A DNA stretch of 64,000 nt from Blastococcus sp. CPCC 205250 (GCF_019799925.1 NZ_JABGCG010000005.1:230318-294317), one strand, 5' to 3'. Counted from the first letter of the stretch, positions 33,273 to 43,535 are shown. Translations and numbers: made by a program. Notes: generated by a model not told the origin, from the sequence alone.

Positions 33273-34292
33273 TCAGGGGTGCGAGGGCTCCAGCGTGCGG
33301 GGCACGCAGGCGTTCGCCAGCTCCTGCACCGTCAGCGTCGGGAAGGTCTGCGCGCAGAACGCGAGGACCTCCTCGCGGCTGCCGAACGCGGCGTCGGCGA
33401 GCGTGACCCAGTAGGGGCGGCCGTAGTCGTCGGTGGAGATCCGGCCGAAGTCGGTGCTGTGCAGCACGAAGACGTAGGCCGAGCCCCCGACGAGCTGCTC
33501 GAGGCCCTGGTGCTCGGCCAGGATGTCGGTGCCGCGGAAGACGTGGGTGCCGTTCGCGGCCACCTGCAGCGGGTCGGTCGTGCCGACGCTCTTGGACGCC
33601 AGCTGCGCCACCCACCGGCCGTCGAGGGAGACGGCTGCGCGCCCCTCGGCCGCCAGGGCGTCCATCAGCGCCACCGCCTCGGCCTCGGGGTCCGCGGGAG
33701 GCGCCGCGGAGCTCGACGGCGTCGGCGACCCACCCCGGTCGGGGTCGGCCGGCTCGGCGTCCTCCTTGGCGGTGCCGACCTCGGCCGGTGCGGGCGCGCT
33801 GCCGCCGGGCCCGTCGGGCGCAGCCCCGTCGGCCGAGGAGGAGCCCTCGTCGGGCTGCGAGACGAGGTACCAGGTCCCCGCTCCCGCGCCCAGCACGAGG
33901 GCGGCCACGAGCACGACGAGGAGGACGCCTCCCTTCCGGCGCCGGGGCCCGGGCGCGGGGGCGTACGGCTGCTCCCACCGGACCCCTCCGGCCGGTGGCG
34001 CGGCGTGGTGCGCCGCCGGGTCGGCGGCGGGCGGCGGCGTCCAGCCCTGCGGCGCCGGGTGCCCGTACCCGGGCCCGACCGCGGGGAACTGCCCCGACGC
34101 CGGTCCCGTCGCCGGCCAGCCGCCCACCGGGGCCGACCAGGCCGCACCGGGGGCCCGGACGACGGTCGGCGCGGCCGGGCCGTACCCGCCCGCGGCCTGC
34201 GGCAGAGTGTCCTCCGTGCTCTCCCGCGGAGGAACCCCCCACGGCTGCCGGCCCGACGCCGGACCGGAGGCGTTCTCGTCGTCGCGTGCCAC
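33273..34292 (-). CDS. membrane protein with Pro-rich N-terminus and extracytoplasmic domain
   Basis: 339 residues of unknown function. About 120 residues of Pro/Gly/Ala-rich cytoplasmic sequence lead to a basic patch (PRRRKGG), one membrane helix (about 128-148), a Ser/Pro/Asp-rich spacer and a C-terminal globular domain of about 140 residues. That domain has two cysteines (AFCAQTFPTL, LANACVP) and a conserved-looking core GRWVAQLASKSVG. The start is GTG at 34292 after GGGGGACAG; longer upstream frames overlap the divergent gene. It resembles other actinobacterial envelope proteins that pair a disordered inner tail with an external sensor-like domain. Confidence 0.65.
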   Translation of the reverse strand: MARDDENASGPASGRQPWGVPPRESTEDTLPQAAGGYGPAAPTVVRAPGAAWSAPVGGWPATGPASGQFPAVGPGYGHPAPQGWTPPPAADPAAHHAAPPAGGVRWEQPYAPAPGPRRRKGGVLLVVLVAALVLGAGAGTWYLVSQPDEGSSSADGAAPDGPGGSAPAPAEVGTAKEDAEPADPDRGGSPTPSSSAAPPADPEAEAVALMDALAAEGRAAVSLDGRWVAQLASKSVGTTDPLQVAANGTHVFRGTDILAEHQGLEQLVGGSAYVFVLHSTDFGRISTDDYGRPYWVTLADAAFGSREEVLAFCAQTFPTLTVQELANACVPRTLEPSHP

Positions 34293-34313
34293 GCTGCTGT
34301 CCCCCGCCGTCCG

Positions 34314-35645
34314 ATGAGCCCGGCCCGACCGCCGTTGCAGTCCGACGCCGTTCCGGTGGGCGCCGAGGGTAGACGCCGGGACGGCGGATCCGGGCGAACC
34401 CGGCGCGGAGCCGGGGCCGCGCGCCGGTCGACCGCGCCGCGTCGGCTGATCGTCACGCTGAGCGTCCTCGTGCTGCTGGCGCTCACCGCGTGCGGCGGGA
34501 CCGCCTCGCGCCCGTCGGCCGCCCCGTCCCCCGGGACGACGGACTCGACCTCCGCACCCGCGCCGACCAGCGCCGCCCCCGACCCGGAGGCGGCGGCCGC
34601 GGCGGCGCGCGAGGCGCAGGTCGACGCGGCGCTGGCCGGGCTGGACCGGCGGCGCCAGGTCGCGCAGCTCTTCGTCGTCGGGGTGCCGGCCGGTGACCCG
34701 GCGGCGGCCGGCGCGGCGCTGATCCGGGACACCGGCGTCGGCGGGGTCTTCCTGCGCGGCCGCAGCGCCGCCGCGGCGCCCGACCTCGCCCTCGCGACCT
34801 CCTCGTGGAGCGGCCTGACGCCGGGCCTGCGGCCGTGGGTGGCGGTCGACCAGGAGGGCGGCGCGGTGCAGACGCTCTCCGGCCCCGGGTTCGGCGAGCT
34901 GCCGCGGGCGGTGGACCAGGGCGCGCTCCCGCCCGAGCAACTCGTCCAGCTCGCCGACGGTCTCGGGGCCTCCCTCGCCTCGGCCGGCATCAACCTCGAC
35001 CTGGCGCCCGTCGCCGACGTCGTCCCCGCAGGCACCGAGCGGCGGAACCAGCCGATCGGCGTCTACGGCCGGCAGTACGGGTCCACGGCCGCCGCCGTCG
35101 TCCCCGCCGCGGGTGCGGTCGTCGACGGCCTGGCCGCCCACGGCGTCACCGCGACCGTGAAGCACTTCCCCGGGCTGGGCCGCGTCGAGGGCAACACCGA
35201 CGACAGCTCCGGGGTCACCGACACCGTCACCACGCGGGACGACGAGCAGGTCGCCGCCTTCGGCGCCCTGGCCGGCTCGCCCGCCGCACCGTTCGTCATG
35301 ACGAGCTCGGCGACCTACGCGCTCATCGACCCCGCCGCCCCCGCGGCGTTCTCCCGCGTCGTCGTCACCGACGTCCTGCGCGACCAGCTGGGCTTCGACG
35401 GCGTGGTCATCTCCGACGACCTGGGCGCCGCCGAGGCCGTGCAGGGCATCGCGGCCGGCGACCGCGCGGTGCGCTTCCTCGCGGCCGGAGGCACGCTGGT
35501 GCTCACGGTCACCCCGGCGGTGCTGCCGGCGATGGTCGACGCCGTGCTCGGCCGCGCCGAGGCCGACCCGGCGTTCTCGGCGCAGGTCGATGCCGCCGTG
35601 CGCACCGCGCTGCTGGCGAAGGCCGCCCGCGGCCTGCTCGGCTGA
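34314..35645 (+). CDS. GH3-family lipoprotein (NagZ/LpqI-like)
   Basis: A glycoside hydrolase family 3 domain on a lipoprotein, expected to act on N-acetylglucosamine or muropeptides at the cell surface. The lipobox is LTACGG at about residue 58 of the 443-residue frame. GH3 signatures are WVAVDQEGG, LDLAPVADV, KHFPGLG and the nucleophile block GVVISDDLGA. The Asp-Ser-His catalytic loop of NagZ reads NTDDSSG here, so the general acid/base His is not where expected and activity may differ. The start is uncertain: ATG at 34314 gives an unusually long basic N-region and leaves only 21 bases to the divergent gene; internal GTGs are possible. Confidence 0.8.
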   Translation: MSPARPPLQSDAVPVGAEGRRRDGGSGRTRRGAGAARRSTAPRRLIVTLSVLVLLALTACGGTASRPSAAPSPGTTDSTSAPAPTSAAPDPEAAAAAAREAQVDAALAGLDRRRQVAQLFVVGVPAGDPAAAGAALIRDTGVGGVFLRGRSAAAAPDLALATSSWSGLTPGLRPWVAVDQEGGAVQTLSGPGFGELPRAVDQGALPPEQLVQLADGLGASLASAGINLDLAPVADVVPAGTERRNQPIGVYGRQYGSTAAAVVPAAGAVVDGLAAHGVTATVKHFPGLGRVEGNTDDSSGVTDTVTTRDDEQVAAFGALAGSPAAPFVMTSSATYALIDPAAPAAFSRVVVTDVLRDQLGFDGVVISDDLGAAEAVQGIAAGDRAVRFLAAGGTLVLTVTPAVLPAMVDAVLGRAEADPAFSAQVDAAVRTALLAKAARGLLG

Positions 35646-35654
35646 GCGGCGGGC

Positions 35655-36221
35655 TCAGTAGTAGTACGGGTCGTTCGCCGCGTCGATCCAGACGAACAGG
35701 AACAGGACGAACAGCACCAGGCCGAGGATGCCGAGCACCAGGCCGGCGACCGCCAGGCCGCTGTTGCCGCCGACCCGCTTCAGCTGGTTCATCCCGAGCG
35801 AGCTCAGCACGACGCCGACGGCCGCGAGGATCACGCCCAGCACCGGCACCCAGCACAGCAGGAACCCGAGCAGGCCGGTGACGAACCCGCCGATGCCCAG
35901 GCCCGTGCCCGGCGGGGAGCCCGCCGGCGGATAGGCGGGGTAGCCCGGGTAGCCGTAGGGCTGACCGGCATAGGGCTGGGACCCGTAGGGCTGGGACCCG
36001 TAGGACTGGGCGCCGTAGGGCTGCCCGGGGTACGGCTGCGCCGGGTGGGGTGCGGCGCCGTAGGGCTGGGCCGCGTACCCCTGGGCGGCGTACTCCTGGC
36101 CGGGGTGGGACTGCGCCCCGGCGTACGGATCGCCGTGGGACTGGGGGCCGTGGGGCGGGACGGGATACGGGTGCACCGGCTCCGCCTGCTGCTCCGGCCG
36201 GCTGTTCCGCTCGTCGTCCAT
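35655..36221 (-). CDS. DUF4190-type membrane protein with Tyr/Pro/Gln repeats
   Basis: 188 residues. A hydrophilic N-terminus with imperfect repeats (YGAQ, QPYGSQPYG and similar) is followed by a Gly-containing hydrophobic pair (TGLGIGGFVTGLLGFLLCW..., LAVAGLVLGILGLVLFVLFLF) with NQLKRVGGNSG between them. That two-helix pattern is the DUF4190 signature in actinobacteria. Function is unknown; such proteins often affect cell-envelope or division processes. The start is ATG at 36221 with GGAGCGGGGA in front; the upstream frame is not needed. It ends ten bases from the convergent GH3 gene's stop. Confidence 0.75.
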   Translation of the reverse strand: MDDERNSRPEQQAEPVHPYPVPPHGPQSHGDPYAGAQSHPGQEYAAQGYAAQPYGAAPHPAQPYPGQPYGAQSYGSQPYGSQPYAGQPYGYPGYPAYPPAGSPPGTGLGIGGFVTGLLGFLLCWVPVLGVILAAVGVVLSSLGMNQLKRVGGNSGLAVAGLVLGILGLVLFVLFLFVWIDAANDPYYY

Positions 36222-36335
36222 GGTCCCCGCTCCGCCGCGTCCGGACGGCGTCCGGCCCTCCGCCGATGGTGCCACCCGGGACCGGCCGGTCGAGGGACCA
36301 GCACGCGGAGCTGCCCCGAGCGGGTCAGGCGGCGG

Positions 36336-36533
36336 TCAGGCCACCAGCTCGACGGCGTGCTTGGCGCCGCACTCGCGGCAGAGCTCGTACAGCCGGGCAT
36401 CGGCGTCGAAGTTCGGCCGCAGCCGCGCCAGCCCACGCCGCACGAACCGCGACTCGGTCAGCACCAGGCCACGGGTACCGCACAGGGGGCAGGTCGTCCC
36501 CGTGTGCCCGATCGACTTCCGCTCTCGCACCAC
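36336..36533 (-). CDS. small zinc-ribbon protein
   Basis: 65 residues with two zinc knuckles, CPLCG at about residue 15 and CRECG at about residue 53, separated by a basic helical stretch (RRGLARLRPNFDADARLYEL). It is probably a structural zinc protein of unknown role. It has no export signal and no operon partner closer than about 80 bases. Confidence 0.65.
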   Translation of the reverse strand: MVRERKSIGHTGTTCPLCGTRGLVLTESRFVRRGLARLRPNFDADARLYELCRECGAKHAVELVA

Positions 36534-36618
36534 TCCGTCATCCTCCCATCACGGGGTGTAGACGGCGGGACAGGTCCGTCACACCGCGTGTCGCCGGCGG
36601 AGGGCTCAGCGGCGGGCC

Positions 36619-36819
36619 TCAGCGGGAGCTGCGGCGCCTCCGCCGCCACCACCGGGACATCCCCGCCACGACGACGACCAGCAGCGCCAGGCCCGTCGTC
36701 CAGCCGACCGCCTCACCGGCCGCCGCAGACGCCCCGAACCAGCCCGCGACCGTGTGGCCGACGGCGTAGCCGAGCACCACGACCAGCAGCGCCGGCACGG
36801 CGAACACGAGGATCCCCAC
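36619..36819 (-). CDS. small two-helix membrane protein
   Basis: 66 residues: two hydrophobic segments (ILVFAVPALLVVVLGYAVG and GWTTGLALLVVVVAGM) and an arginine-rich end (WWRRRRRSSR). The GTG start at 36819 has a strong GGAGGAGGCGAG ribosome site. It was not assigned to a family. Confidence 0.65.
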   Translation of the reverse strand: MGILVFAVPALLVVVLGYAVGHTVAGWFGASAAAGEAVGWTTGLALLVVVVAGMSRWWRRRRRSSR

Positions 36820-36888
36820 GCTCGCCTCCTCCGCCGGCGCCGGACGTCGACGTGTTCGTCGTCGGGGACCTGGGCGGATGCACCCGCG

Positions 36889-39087
36889 TCAGGTGCCGGC
36901 CGCGCCCAGCAGCACCGGCTCCAGCACCGGGCCCAGCCGCGCGGAGTACGCGCCGGTCATGTGCACGCCGTCGGCGAACACCGGCGCCGTGCCCACGAAC
37001 GACGGGCACCGCTGCTGCGCGTCGCAGAACCACGGCCGGGTGTCGACGTAGGTGGCCTGCAGGGCCGACCCGCGGAACTGCTGCACGGCGGAGCGCTCGA
37101 CGTCGACGAAGGCGGCGTAGGCATCGGTCGGCGTGGTGACGCAGTCCTGCGGTCCGTTGAAGCGGGTCGCGCAGTCCTGGAGGTTCTCCCCCTCGGGCGG
37201 CGAGGCGAGCACGACCACCTGGAGCGGCGCCGTGTCGAGCGCGGTCAGCATGTCGGTGACCCCGGCACCCCACTCCCGCAGCGCCGCCTCACCCGTGGCC
37301 CCGGAGTCCAGCCGCCGCACGGAGTTGGCCGCCGAGGCGACGATCACCAGGTCGGGCTGGATCCGCTGCACCTCCTGGACGGCCCACTGCTGGTGCTCCG
37401 TGCACCCGTCGGTGAACCCCTCGATCTCGTTGACCGAGCGGACCCGGACCGCGACCTGCGGGCACTGGCCGGTGGTCAGGCTCTGCACGTTCCAGCCGGC
37501 CGGCTCCAGTGCGCGCCGGATGGCCGGCATCCAGCTGATGCCCACCGAGTCGCCCATGAGCACCGCGGTGCGCGGCGCCGCGGGGTCCCCGTACCGGCAG
37601 TCGTCGACGTTGAGCAGGACGTTGAGGCAGTCGTCCTGCGTCCACTCCGGCGCCCACGCGTCGCTGCCCAGCGCGTCCAGGCTGGGCGTCAGCTCGGGCC
37701 ACTCGGTCGCGGTCAGCGCCGTCGAGATCTCCTGCGCGAGGACCGCCTCCGCCGCCGGCCCCGACGCGGCCCGGCCGGAGTCGGCCGCCGCGTCCGCCAC
37801 CGGGGGCGGCGTCTGCGCGCCGGCGTCCCGGTCGCCGGGCCAGCCCGCGACCTGGCCGACGACGAGCACCGCGGCCAGTGCGCCGGCGACCGAGGCCGCC
37901 GTCCACGCCGACACCCGCCACACCCGGGTCTCCCGCGGCCGCACCACGCCCGGCCGCAGCCAGGACGACCGGCGGATCGGCTGCTCCACGAGGTGGTAGC
38001 TGGCCATGCTCGCCACCGCGGTGACGGTGAGGACCAGCGCGTAGTAGGTGGCGTCCACCGGCATCAGCGCCGCGAGGACGACGATCACCGGGAAGTGCCA
38101 CAGGTACAGGGAGTACGACAGCGCCCCGAGGTAGCGGGCGGGCCGGTTGGTCAGCGGCGCCAGGTGCGTCTCGCCGCCCGTGCCGGCCGCGATGACCAGG
38201 GCGGTGCCGAGCACCGGCAGCAGCGCGCCGGGGGCCGGGAAGGGCGTCGAGGAGTCGATGACGAACGCGCCGGCCCCGATCGCGGCCAGCCCGATCCAGC
38301 CCAGCAGCGGCCGCAGCCGCGCCGGGATGCGCGCCACCGCGGGCGCGGCGATGGCCACCAGGGCGCCCAGGCCCAGCTCCCAGGCGCGGGAGAACGTGGA
38401 GAAGTAGGCCCAGCTCGGCTCGGTGGCCGTCTCCTGCAGCGCCCACGCGTAGCTGGCCGCGACGATCAGCACCATCGTCGCGGCGATCGCCTTGAGCCCC
38501 TTGACCCGGTGCCGGCGGCGCCACCCGGCCGACGCCAGGATCACCGCCATCACCACGGGCCAGACGACGTAGAACTGCTCCTCGACCGCCAGCGACCAGA
38601 AGTGCCGCAGCGGCGAGACCGGCCCCTCGGCCTGGAGGTAGTCGGTGCCCTCGAGGGCGAAGTGCCAGTTCCCGGCGAAGAGGAACGACCAGACGGCGTC
38701 GTCGAGGGTGTCCCGCGCGCGGGAGCCGAAGAAGACGACGTGCGCCGCCACGGCGGTGACGGCCAGCACGAGCACCGACGCCGGGAGGATCCGGCGGACG
38801 CGCCGCCGGTAGAAGTCGGTGAAGGAGATCCGGCCCTCGGTGCGGTGCTCCCGCAGGAGCAGCCCGGTGATCAGGAACCCGGAGATGACGAAGAAGACGT
38901 CGACGCCGACGAAGCCGCCCGACGGCCGGCCGAACAGGTGGTCGGCGATCACGAGGAGGACGGCGAGCGCCCGCAGGCCCTCGATGTCGCCCCGCACGTG
39001 CGAACCGCCGTCCCGGGGGAGGTCGGGCAGGCGCGGCTCGTCCTCCGGCAGGTCAGCCGGACGAGACGCAAGTGTGCCTGTCGCCAT
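36889..39087 (-). CDS. acyltransferase-3/SGNH fusion (OafA/YrhL-like)
   Basis: 732 residues. The N-terminal ~390 residues form the ten-helix acyltransferase-3 membrane domain, with hallmark DIEGLRALAVLLVIADH, GGFVGVDVFFVISGFLITG, RRVRRILP and WSLAVEEQFY. The C-terminal 250 residues are an extracytoplasmic SGNH domain with an intact nucleophile (MGDSVGISW) and a terminal ADGVHMTG block. The pair typically O-acetylates surface polysaccharide or peptidoglycan: the membrane part moves the acyl group out and the SGNH part transfers it. The ATG at 39087 is chosen because the protein begins normally there. It is divergent from the GDP-mannose dehydratase genes, which may make the sugar it modifies. 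Confidence 0.92.
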   Translation of the reverse strand: MATGTLASRPADLPEDEPRLPDLPRDGGSHVRGDIEGLRALAVLLVIADHLFGRPSGGFVGVDVFFVISGFLITGLLLREHRTEGRISFTDFYRRRVRRILPASVLVLAVTAVAAHVVFFGSRARDTLDDAVWSFLFAGNWHFALEGTDYLQAEGPVSPLRHFWSLAVEEQFYVVWPVVMAVILASAGWRRRHRVKGLKAIAATMVLIVAASYAWALQETATEPSWAYFSTFSRAWELGLGALVAIAAPAVARIPARLRPLLGWIGLAAIGAGAFVIDSSTPFPAPGALLPVLGTALVIAAGTGGETHLAPLTNRPARYLGALSYSLYLWHFPVIVVLAALMPVDATYYALVLTVTAVASMASYHLVEQPIRRSSWLRPGVVRPRETRVWRVSAWTAASVAGALAAVLVVGQVAGWPGDRDAGAQTPPPVADAAADSGRAASGPAAEAVLAQEISTALTATEWPELTPSLDALGSDAWAPEWTQDDCLNVLLNVDDCRYGDPAAPRTAVLMGDSVGISWMPAIRRALEPAGWNVQSLTTGQCPQVAVRVRSVNEIEGFTDGCTEHQQWAVQEVQRIQPDLVIVASAANSVRRLDSGATGEAALREWGAGVTDMLTALDTAPLQVVVLASPPEGENLQDCATRFNGPQDCVTTPTDAYAAFVDVERSAVQQFRGSALQATYVDTRPWFCDAQQRCPSFVGTAPVFADGVHMTGAYSARLGPVLEPVLLGAAGT

Positions 39088-39225
39088 CGGCGAGGAACCC
39101 CCGTGTCCAGTCGACGTCGCCGCGCAGTCGCGACCTCGAACGATACGCATCCGTGACCGGCGCCACCTCGCCCTGAAGGGTGGGTCCGGCGCCGGTGCGC
39201 GGCAGGTGGGTGGCGCGCGTCCGAT

Positions 39226-39231
39226 TAGTGT
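39226..39231 (+). promoter_or_regulatory. candidate -10 box for the gmd-like pair
   Basis: TAGTGT (within ATTAGTGTCC), about 50 bases before the gmd start, in the 194-base gap between divergent genes. It is an AT-rich island in GC-rich DNA and fits the actinobacterial TANNNT consensus. Confidence 0.45.
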
Positions 39232-39281
39232 CCTCGGCGCCACGGCCGTACTCGCGCGGTCGCTGAGAGAAGGTGGTGGGA

Positions 39282-40262
<981 letters not shown>

Positions 40263-40263
40263 G

Positions 40264-41259
40264 GTGGCCGGCGTGCCGGGCCCGGCCCTGGTGACCGGGC
40301 TGACCGGTCAGGACGGCGGCTACCTCGCCGAGCAACTCGTCGCCGCCGGGTACGCCGTCCACGGCGTGGTCAACGGCGACCCGGGCCGCGCGCGCGAGCT
40401 GCCCCACCTGGCCGCCCTCGGTGACCGGCTGACCGTGCACCGGGCCGACCTGCGCGACCTCGCCGCCATCGCCGGGGTGGTGGACGCCGTCGACCCGGGC
40501 GTCTTCCTCAACCTGGGCGGGCTCTCCAGCGTGGCGGCGTCCTGGGACGACCCGGTCGGCACCTTCGACACCAACGCCCGCCCGGTGATCGGGGTGCTGG
40601 AGCACCTGCGCACCCGCGCCGAGCGGGGCGCCCCGTACACCCGGTTCGTGCAGGCCTCCAGCGGTGAGGTCTTCGCCGGGAGCGGCGGCGCGGGGCCGAT
40701 CACCGAGGACTCCCCGGTCAGCCCGGTGAACCCCTACGGCGCCGCCAAGGCCGTCAGCCACCAGGTGGTCGGCATCTACCGCTCCCGCGGCCTGCACTGC
40801 AGCTCGCTGGTCCTGTTCAACCACGAGTCGCCGCGGCGTCCGCACCGCTTCGTGACCCGCCGCATCACCGCCGGCGCCGCCGCCATCGCCGCCGGCCGCG
40901 CCGACGGGCTGACCCTGGGCAACCTGGCCGTGCACCGCGACTGGGGCTGGGCCCCGGACTACGCGCATGCGATGGTGCTGGCCGCCGGGGCCGACGAGCC
41001 CGACGACTACGTCGTGGCCACCGGGGAGGCGCACAGCCTCACCGACCTCGTCGCCGCCGCCTTCGCGCGGGTCGGCATCACCGACTGGGAGCGCTACGTC
41101 TCCTCCGACAGCGCGCTGCTGCGCCCCACCGACTCCGCCGTGCTCACCGGCGACGCCACCCGGCTGCGCGAGCGGCTGGGCTGGGCGCCGACCGTGGGCT
41201 TCCGGGAGATGGTCGAGGCCATGGTGGACGCCGACGTCGCGGAGCTCGGCGCGGACTGA
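40264..41259 (+). CDS. second GDP-mannose-dehydratase-like SDR enzyme
   Basis: 331 residues, a tandem paralog of the gmd gene just upstream. The Rossmann motif (GLTGQDGGYLAEQL), YGAAK and [16 protein letters not shown] are retained, so NADP binding and the general fold are intact. The substrate-site SSSEMFG has become SSGEVFAG, and ELPHLAALGDRLTVHRADL replaces the usual DP(H) region. It may act on the product of the first enzyme, or on a different GDP-sugar, as RMD-type reductases descended from Gmd do. Start GTG at 40264 lies one base after the previous stop, with GGGAG upstream. It ends 18 bases from the convergent NrfD stop. Confidence 0.8.
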   Translation: MAGVPGPALVTGLTGQDGGYLAEQLVAAGYAVHGVVNGDPGRARELPHLAALGDRLTVHRADLRDLAAIAGVVDAVDPGVFLNLGGLSSVAASWDDPVGTFDTNARPVIGVLEHLRTRAERGAPYTRFVQASSGEVFAGSGGAGPITEDSPVSPVNPYGAAKAVSHQVVGIYRSRGLHCSSLVLFNHESPRRPHRFVTRRITAGAAAIAAGRADGLTLGNLAVHRDWGWAPDYAHAMVLAAGADEPDDYVVATGEAHSLTDLVAAAFARVGITDWERYVSSDSALLRPTDSAVLTGDATRLRERLGWAPTVGFREMVEAMVDADVAELGAD

Positions 41260-41277
41260 CCCTCCCCCGGTGCGCGG

Positions 41278-42363
41278 CTACCGGGTGATCGTCGAGGCGT
41301 GGTCGGTCGGGGGCTGCTCGGCCGCTCCCTGGCCGGCCGCCGCCTGCTCGGCCGCGCGGGCCGCGATCCGCTCGCGCTGCGGGACGACGGTGTACTTCGG
41401 GTCCCGGGCGCTGACCATGCCCGCCTCGTAGACGCCGAACCGGGTCAGCGCCGAGCCCGCGGCCAGCAGTGCCCCGCCGAGCACGGCACCCGCCCGGCGG
41501 CGGCCGGCGGCGACCGTCACCGCGGCCCCAGCGGCGGTGCAGGCCTTGGCCAGGCGCAGCATCGTGCCGGCCTTGCCCTCGTGGTACGGCTCGCTGACGA
41601 TGCCGTGGCCGGACTCGACCCTCTGCATCACGGCCAGCTCGATCACCGCCCCGGCGACCGCGAACCTGCGCGCAGGGGCGGCCTCCGCGACCGGGGAGAG
41701 CGCCATCGTGATGCCACCGCCGGCCGCCATCCCGGACGCCCCGAAGACGTAGGGCAGCTTCGTCCCCGCGGCGTGCCACGAGGGGACGGCGGTGTTGGCC
41801 AGCAGGACGCCGGTGTAGGTGGCCAGCGGGCCGGCGAACGCGGCCGACCCGACGGCGGCCAGCCGGCGCAGCACGGGGTACCGGCCGAGCACGTGCAGCC
41901 CCGCCGTCGCCACCGCCAGGGCGCTGAACGGCGAGAGGATGTAGCTGCCCACCGACAGCGGCGACGTCGGCTTGAACACCCGCAGCATGTGCAGGAACCG
42001 CTCCGGGCGGCCCAGGTCCACGATGAGCAGGCCCACCGACGCCAGCGCGCCGCCCCCGGCGAACAGGTGCGCCGACCGGGTCATCACCGGCCGGCGGGTG
42101 AACTCGCCGAGCGCGCCCAGGACGGCCGCCGCCCCCGACGCGCCGCCGAAGAAGAGGTACAGCTGGACCTCGGGGCTCTTCCACACCGGCGGCTTGATGA
42201 CCGGCCGCCCGTAGTAGGAGGTGAACTCGACCTCGTCGACCATGGCGACCTCGCCGCGGCCGCCCCGTCGTCCGCCCCTCCGGCGCTTCTTGCCCCGGAC
42301 CTCCGCGGGCGGGCCGTCGGCCCGCCGCCAGCCACCGCCCGGAGTCGCGACCCCCTCCGTCAC
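41278..42363 (-). CDS. NrfD-type membrane subunit of formate dehydrogenase
   Basis: 361 residues, quinone-interacting membrane subunit of the NrfD/PsrC family. It has a basic N-terminal tail, about eight to nine hydrophobic segments from residue 70 on, and the family motif YYGRPVIKPPVWKSPEVQLYLFFGG at the beginning of the membrane part. It would take electrons from the iron-sulfur subunit into menaquinone. Start GTG at 42363 overlaps the fdhB stop (GTGA). Its last codons are Pro/Ala/Gln-rich. The gene completes the fdhA-fdhB-nrfD operon. Confidence 0.88.
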   Translation of the reverse strand: MTEGVATPGGGWRRADGPPAEVRGKKRRRGGRRGGRGEVAMVDEVEFTSYYGRPVIKPPVWKSPEVQLYLFFGGASGAAAVLGALGEFTRRPVMTRSAHLFAGGGALASVGLLIVDLGRPERFLHMLRVFKPTSPLSVGSYILSPFSALAVATAGLHVLGRYPVLRRLAAVGSAAFAGPLATYTGVLLANTAVPSWHAAGTKLPYVFGASGMAAGGGITMALSPVAEAAPARRFAVAGAVIELAVMQRVESGHGIVSEPYHEGKAGTMLRLAKACTAAGAAVTVAAGRRRAGAVLGGALLAAGSALTRFGVYEAGMVSARDPKYTVVPQRERIAARAAEQAAAGQGAAEQPPTDHASTITR

Positions 42364-43427
42364 CGGGGACGCCTCGAGCTCAGCACGGCGCTCACCGCGA
42401 CGCCGACGATCATCAGCGCGGCCTTGCCCGCGGCCTTCCACATCGCCGGCAGGTCGCGGGTGGTGACGATCGGGTCCGGCGGCAGGCCGTAGACCTCCGG
42501 CTCGTCCAGCAGCAGGAAGAACGCCCCGTTGCCGCCGACGCCGTCGTCCTCGTCGCGGCCGTACAGCCGCGCGGTCTCGACGCCCTGGCTCTGGAGCGTC
42601 GCCAGCCGCGCGTCGGCGCGGGCCTGCAGCTCGTCGAGGTCACCGAACTGGATCGACTGGGTGGGGCAGGCGGTCGCGCAGGCCGGCATCAGCCCGTCGG
42701 TCAGCCGGTCGTAGCACATCGTGCACTTGAAGACCCGGCCGTCGTCCTCGCGGCGGTTGATCACGCCGTACGGGCAGGACGGCACGCAGTAGCCGCAGCC
42801 GTTGCAGATGTCGCCCTGGACGACGACGGTGCCGAACTCGGTGCGGAACAGCGCCCCGGTCGGGCAGACGTCGAGGCAGCCGGCGTGCGTGCAGTGCTTG
42901 CAGACGTCGGAGCTCATCAGCCAGCGGATCTGCTTGTCGGTGCCGCTCTGCCCGGTCTGCGGATCGTACTCGCTGAGCGCCTCGGCGTTGAGCACGCTGG
43001 CCTGGGCGTGCGCCTGGCTGTCGGCGTCGCCGGACACCGCCGGCGAGGGGCCGCTGCCCTGGCGGTCGTCGCCGGGCCGGCCGAACGTCGGCATCGGCAG
43101 GTCGACGGTGCGCACCTGCTCGATGAAGGCCACGTGCCGCCAGCTGTTGGCGCCCAGCTGCCCGGTGTTGTCGTAGGACATCCCCGACAGCCCGATGACG
43201 TCGCGGGTGCCGTGCGAGTCGTCCATCGGGAGCGTGTTCCACTCCTTGCAGGCGACCTCGCAGGCCTTGCAGCCGATGCACACCGAGGTGTCGGTGAAGA
43301 ACCCGACGCGCTTGGGGTGCCCCGCCTCGTACCCGGCGTCGGCCGTGACGTCGGGCAGCGGGCCGAAGAGGCGGTTCTGCGGGTCCTTGCCGGTGAAGGC
43401 CGGGCTCGCCGAGCTGATCGAGGTCAT
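42360..43427 (-). CDS. fdhB: formate dehydrogenase iron-sulfur subunit
   Basis: 355 residues, with four [4Fe-4S] sites built from sixteen cysteines: CIGCKACEVAC (from residue 50), CKHCTHAGCLDVCP, CNGCGYCVPSCP and CTMCYD with CATACP. This is the FdnH/HybA-type wire between the molybdopterin subunit and the membrane subunit. A hydrophobic C-terminal helix (ALMIVGVAVSAVL) anchors it. ATG at 43427 has a strong GGAGGGAGG site. Between fdhA and fdhB lie two palindromic repeats (43468-43569) that may uncouple their expression. Confidence 0.93.
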   Translation of the reverse strand: MTSISSASPAFTGKDPQNRLFGPLPDVTADAGYEAGHPKRVGFFTDTSVCIGCKACEVACKEWNTLPMDDSHGTRDVIGLSGMSYDNTGQLGANSWRHVAFIEQVRTVDLPMPTFGRPGDDRQGSGPSPAVSGDADSQAHAQASVLNAEALSEYDPQTGQSGTDKQIRWLMSSDVCKHCTHAGCLDVCPTGALFRTEFGTVVVQGDICNGCGYCVPSCPYGVINRREDDGRVFKCTMCYDRLTDGLMPACATACPTQSIQFGDLDELQARADARLATLQSQGVETARLYGRDEDDGVGGNGAFFLLLDEPEVYGLPPDPIVTTRDLPAMWKAAGKAALMIVGVAVSAVLSSRRPR

Positions 43428-43467
43428 GCCGGCCTCCCTCCCGGGGTGGGGGACGTGGTCCCGCGAC

Positions 43468-43505
43468 GCTCGTGCTCTGCCCACATCCCTGGGCAGAGCA
43501 CGAGC
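43468..43505. repeat. dispersed palindrome, copy 2
   Basis: 16-base arms (GCTCGTGCTCTGCCCA and its complement) around CATCCC. It has the same core as the element at 10981-11034 and lies in the fdhA-fdhB intergenic space. Confidence 0.85.
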
Positions 43506-43535
43506 GAGCTGGGAGCAGTGGTGGTCCGGGCCCCT

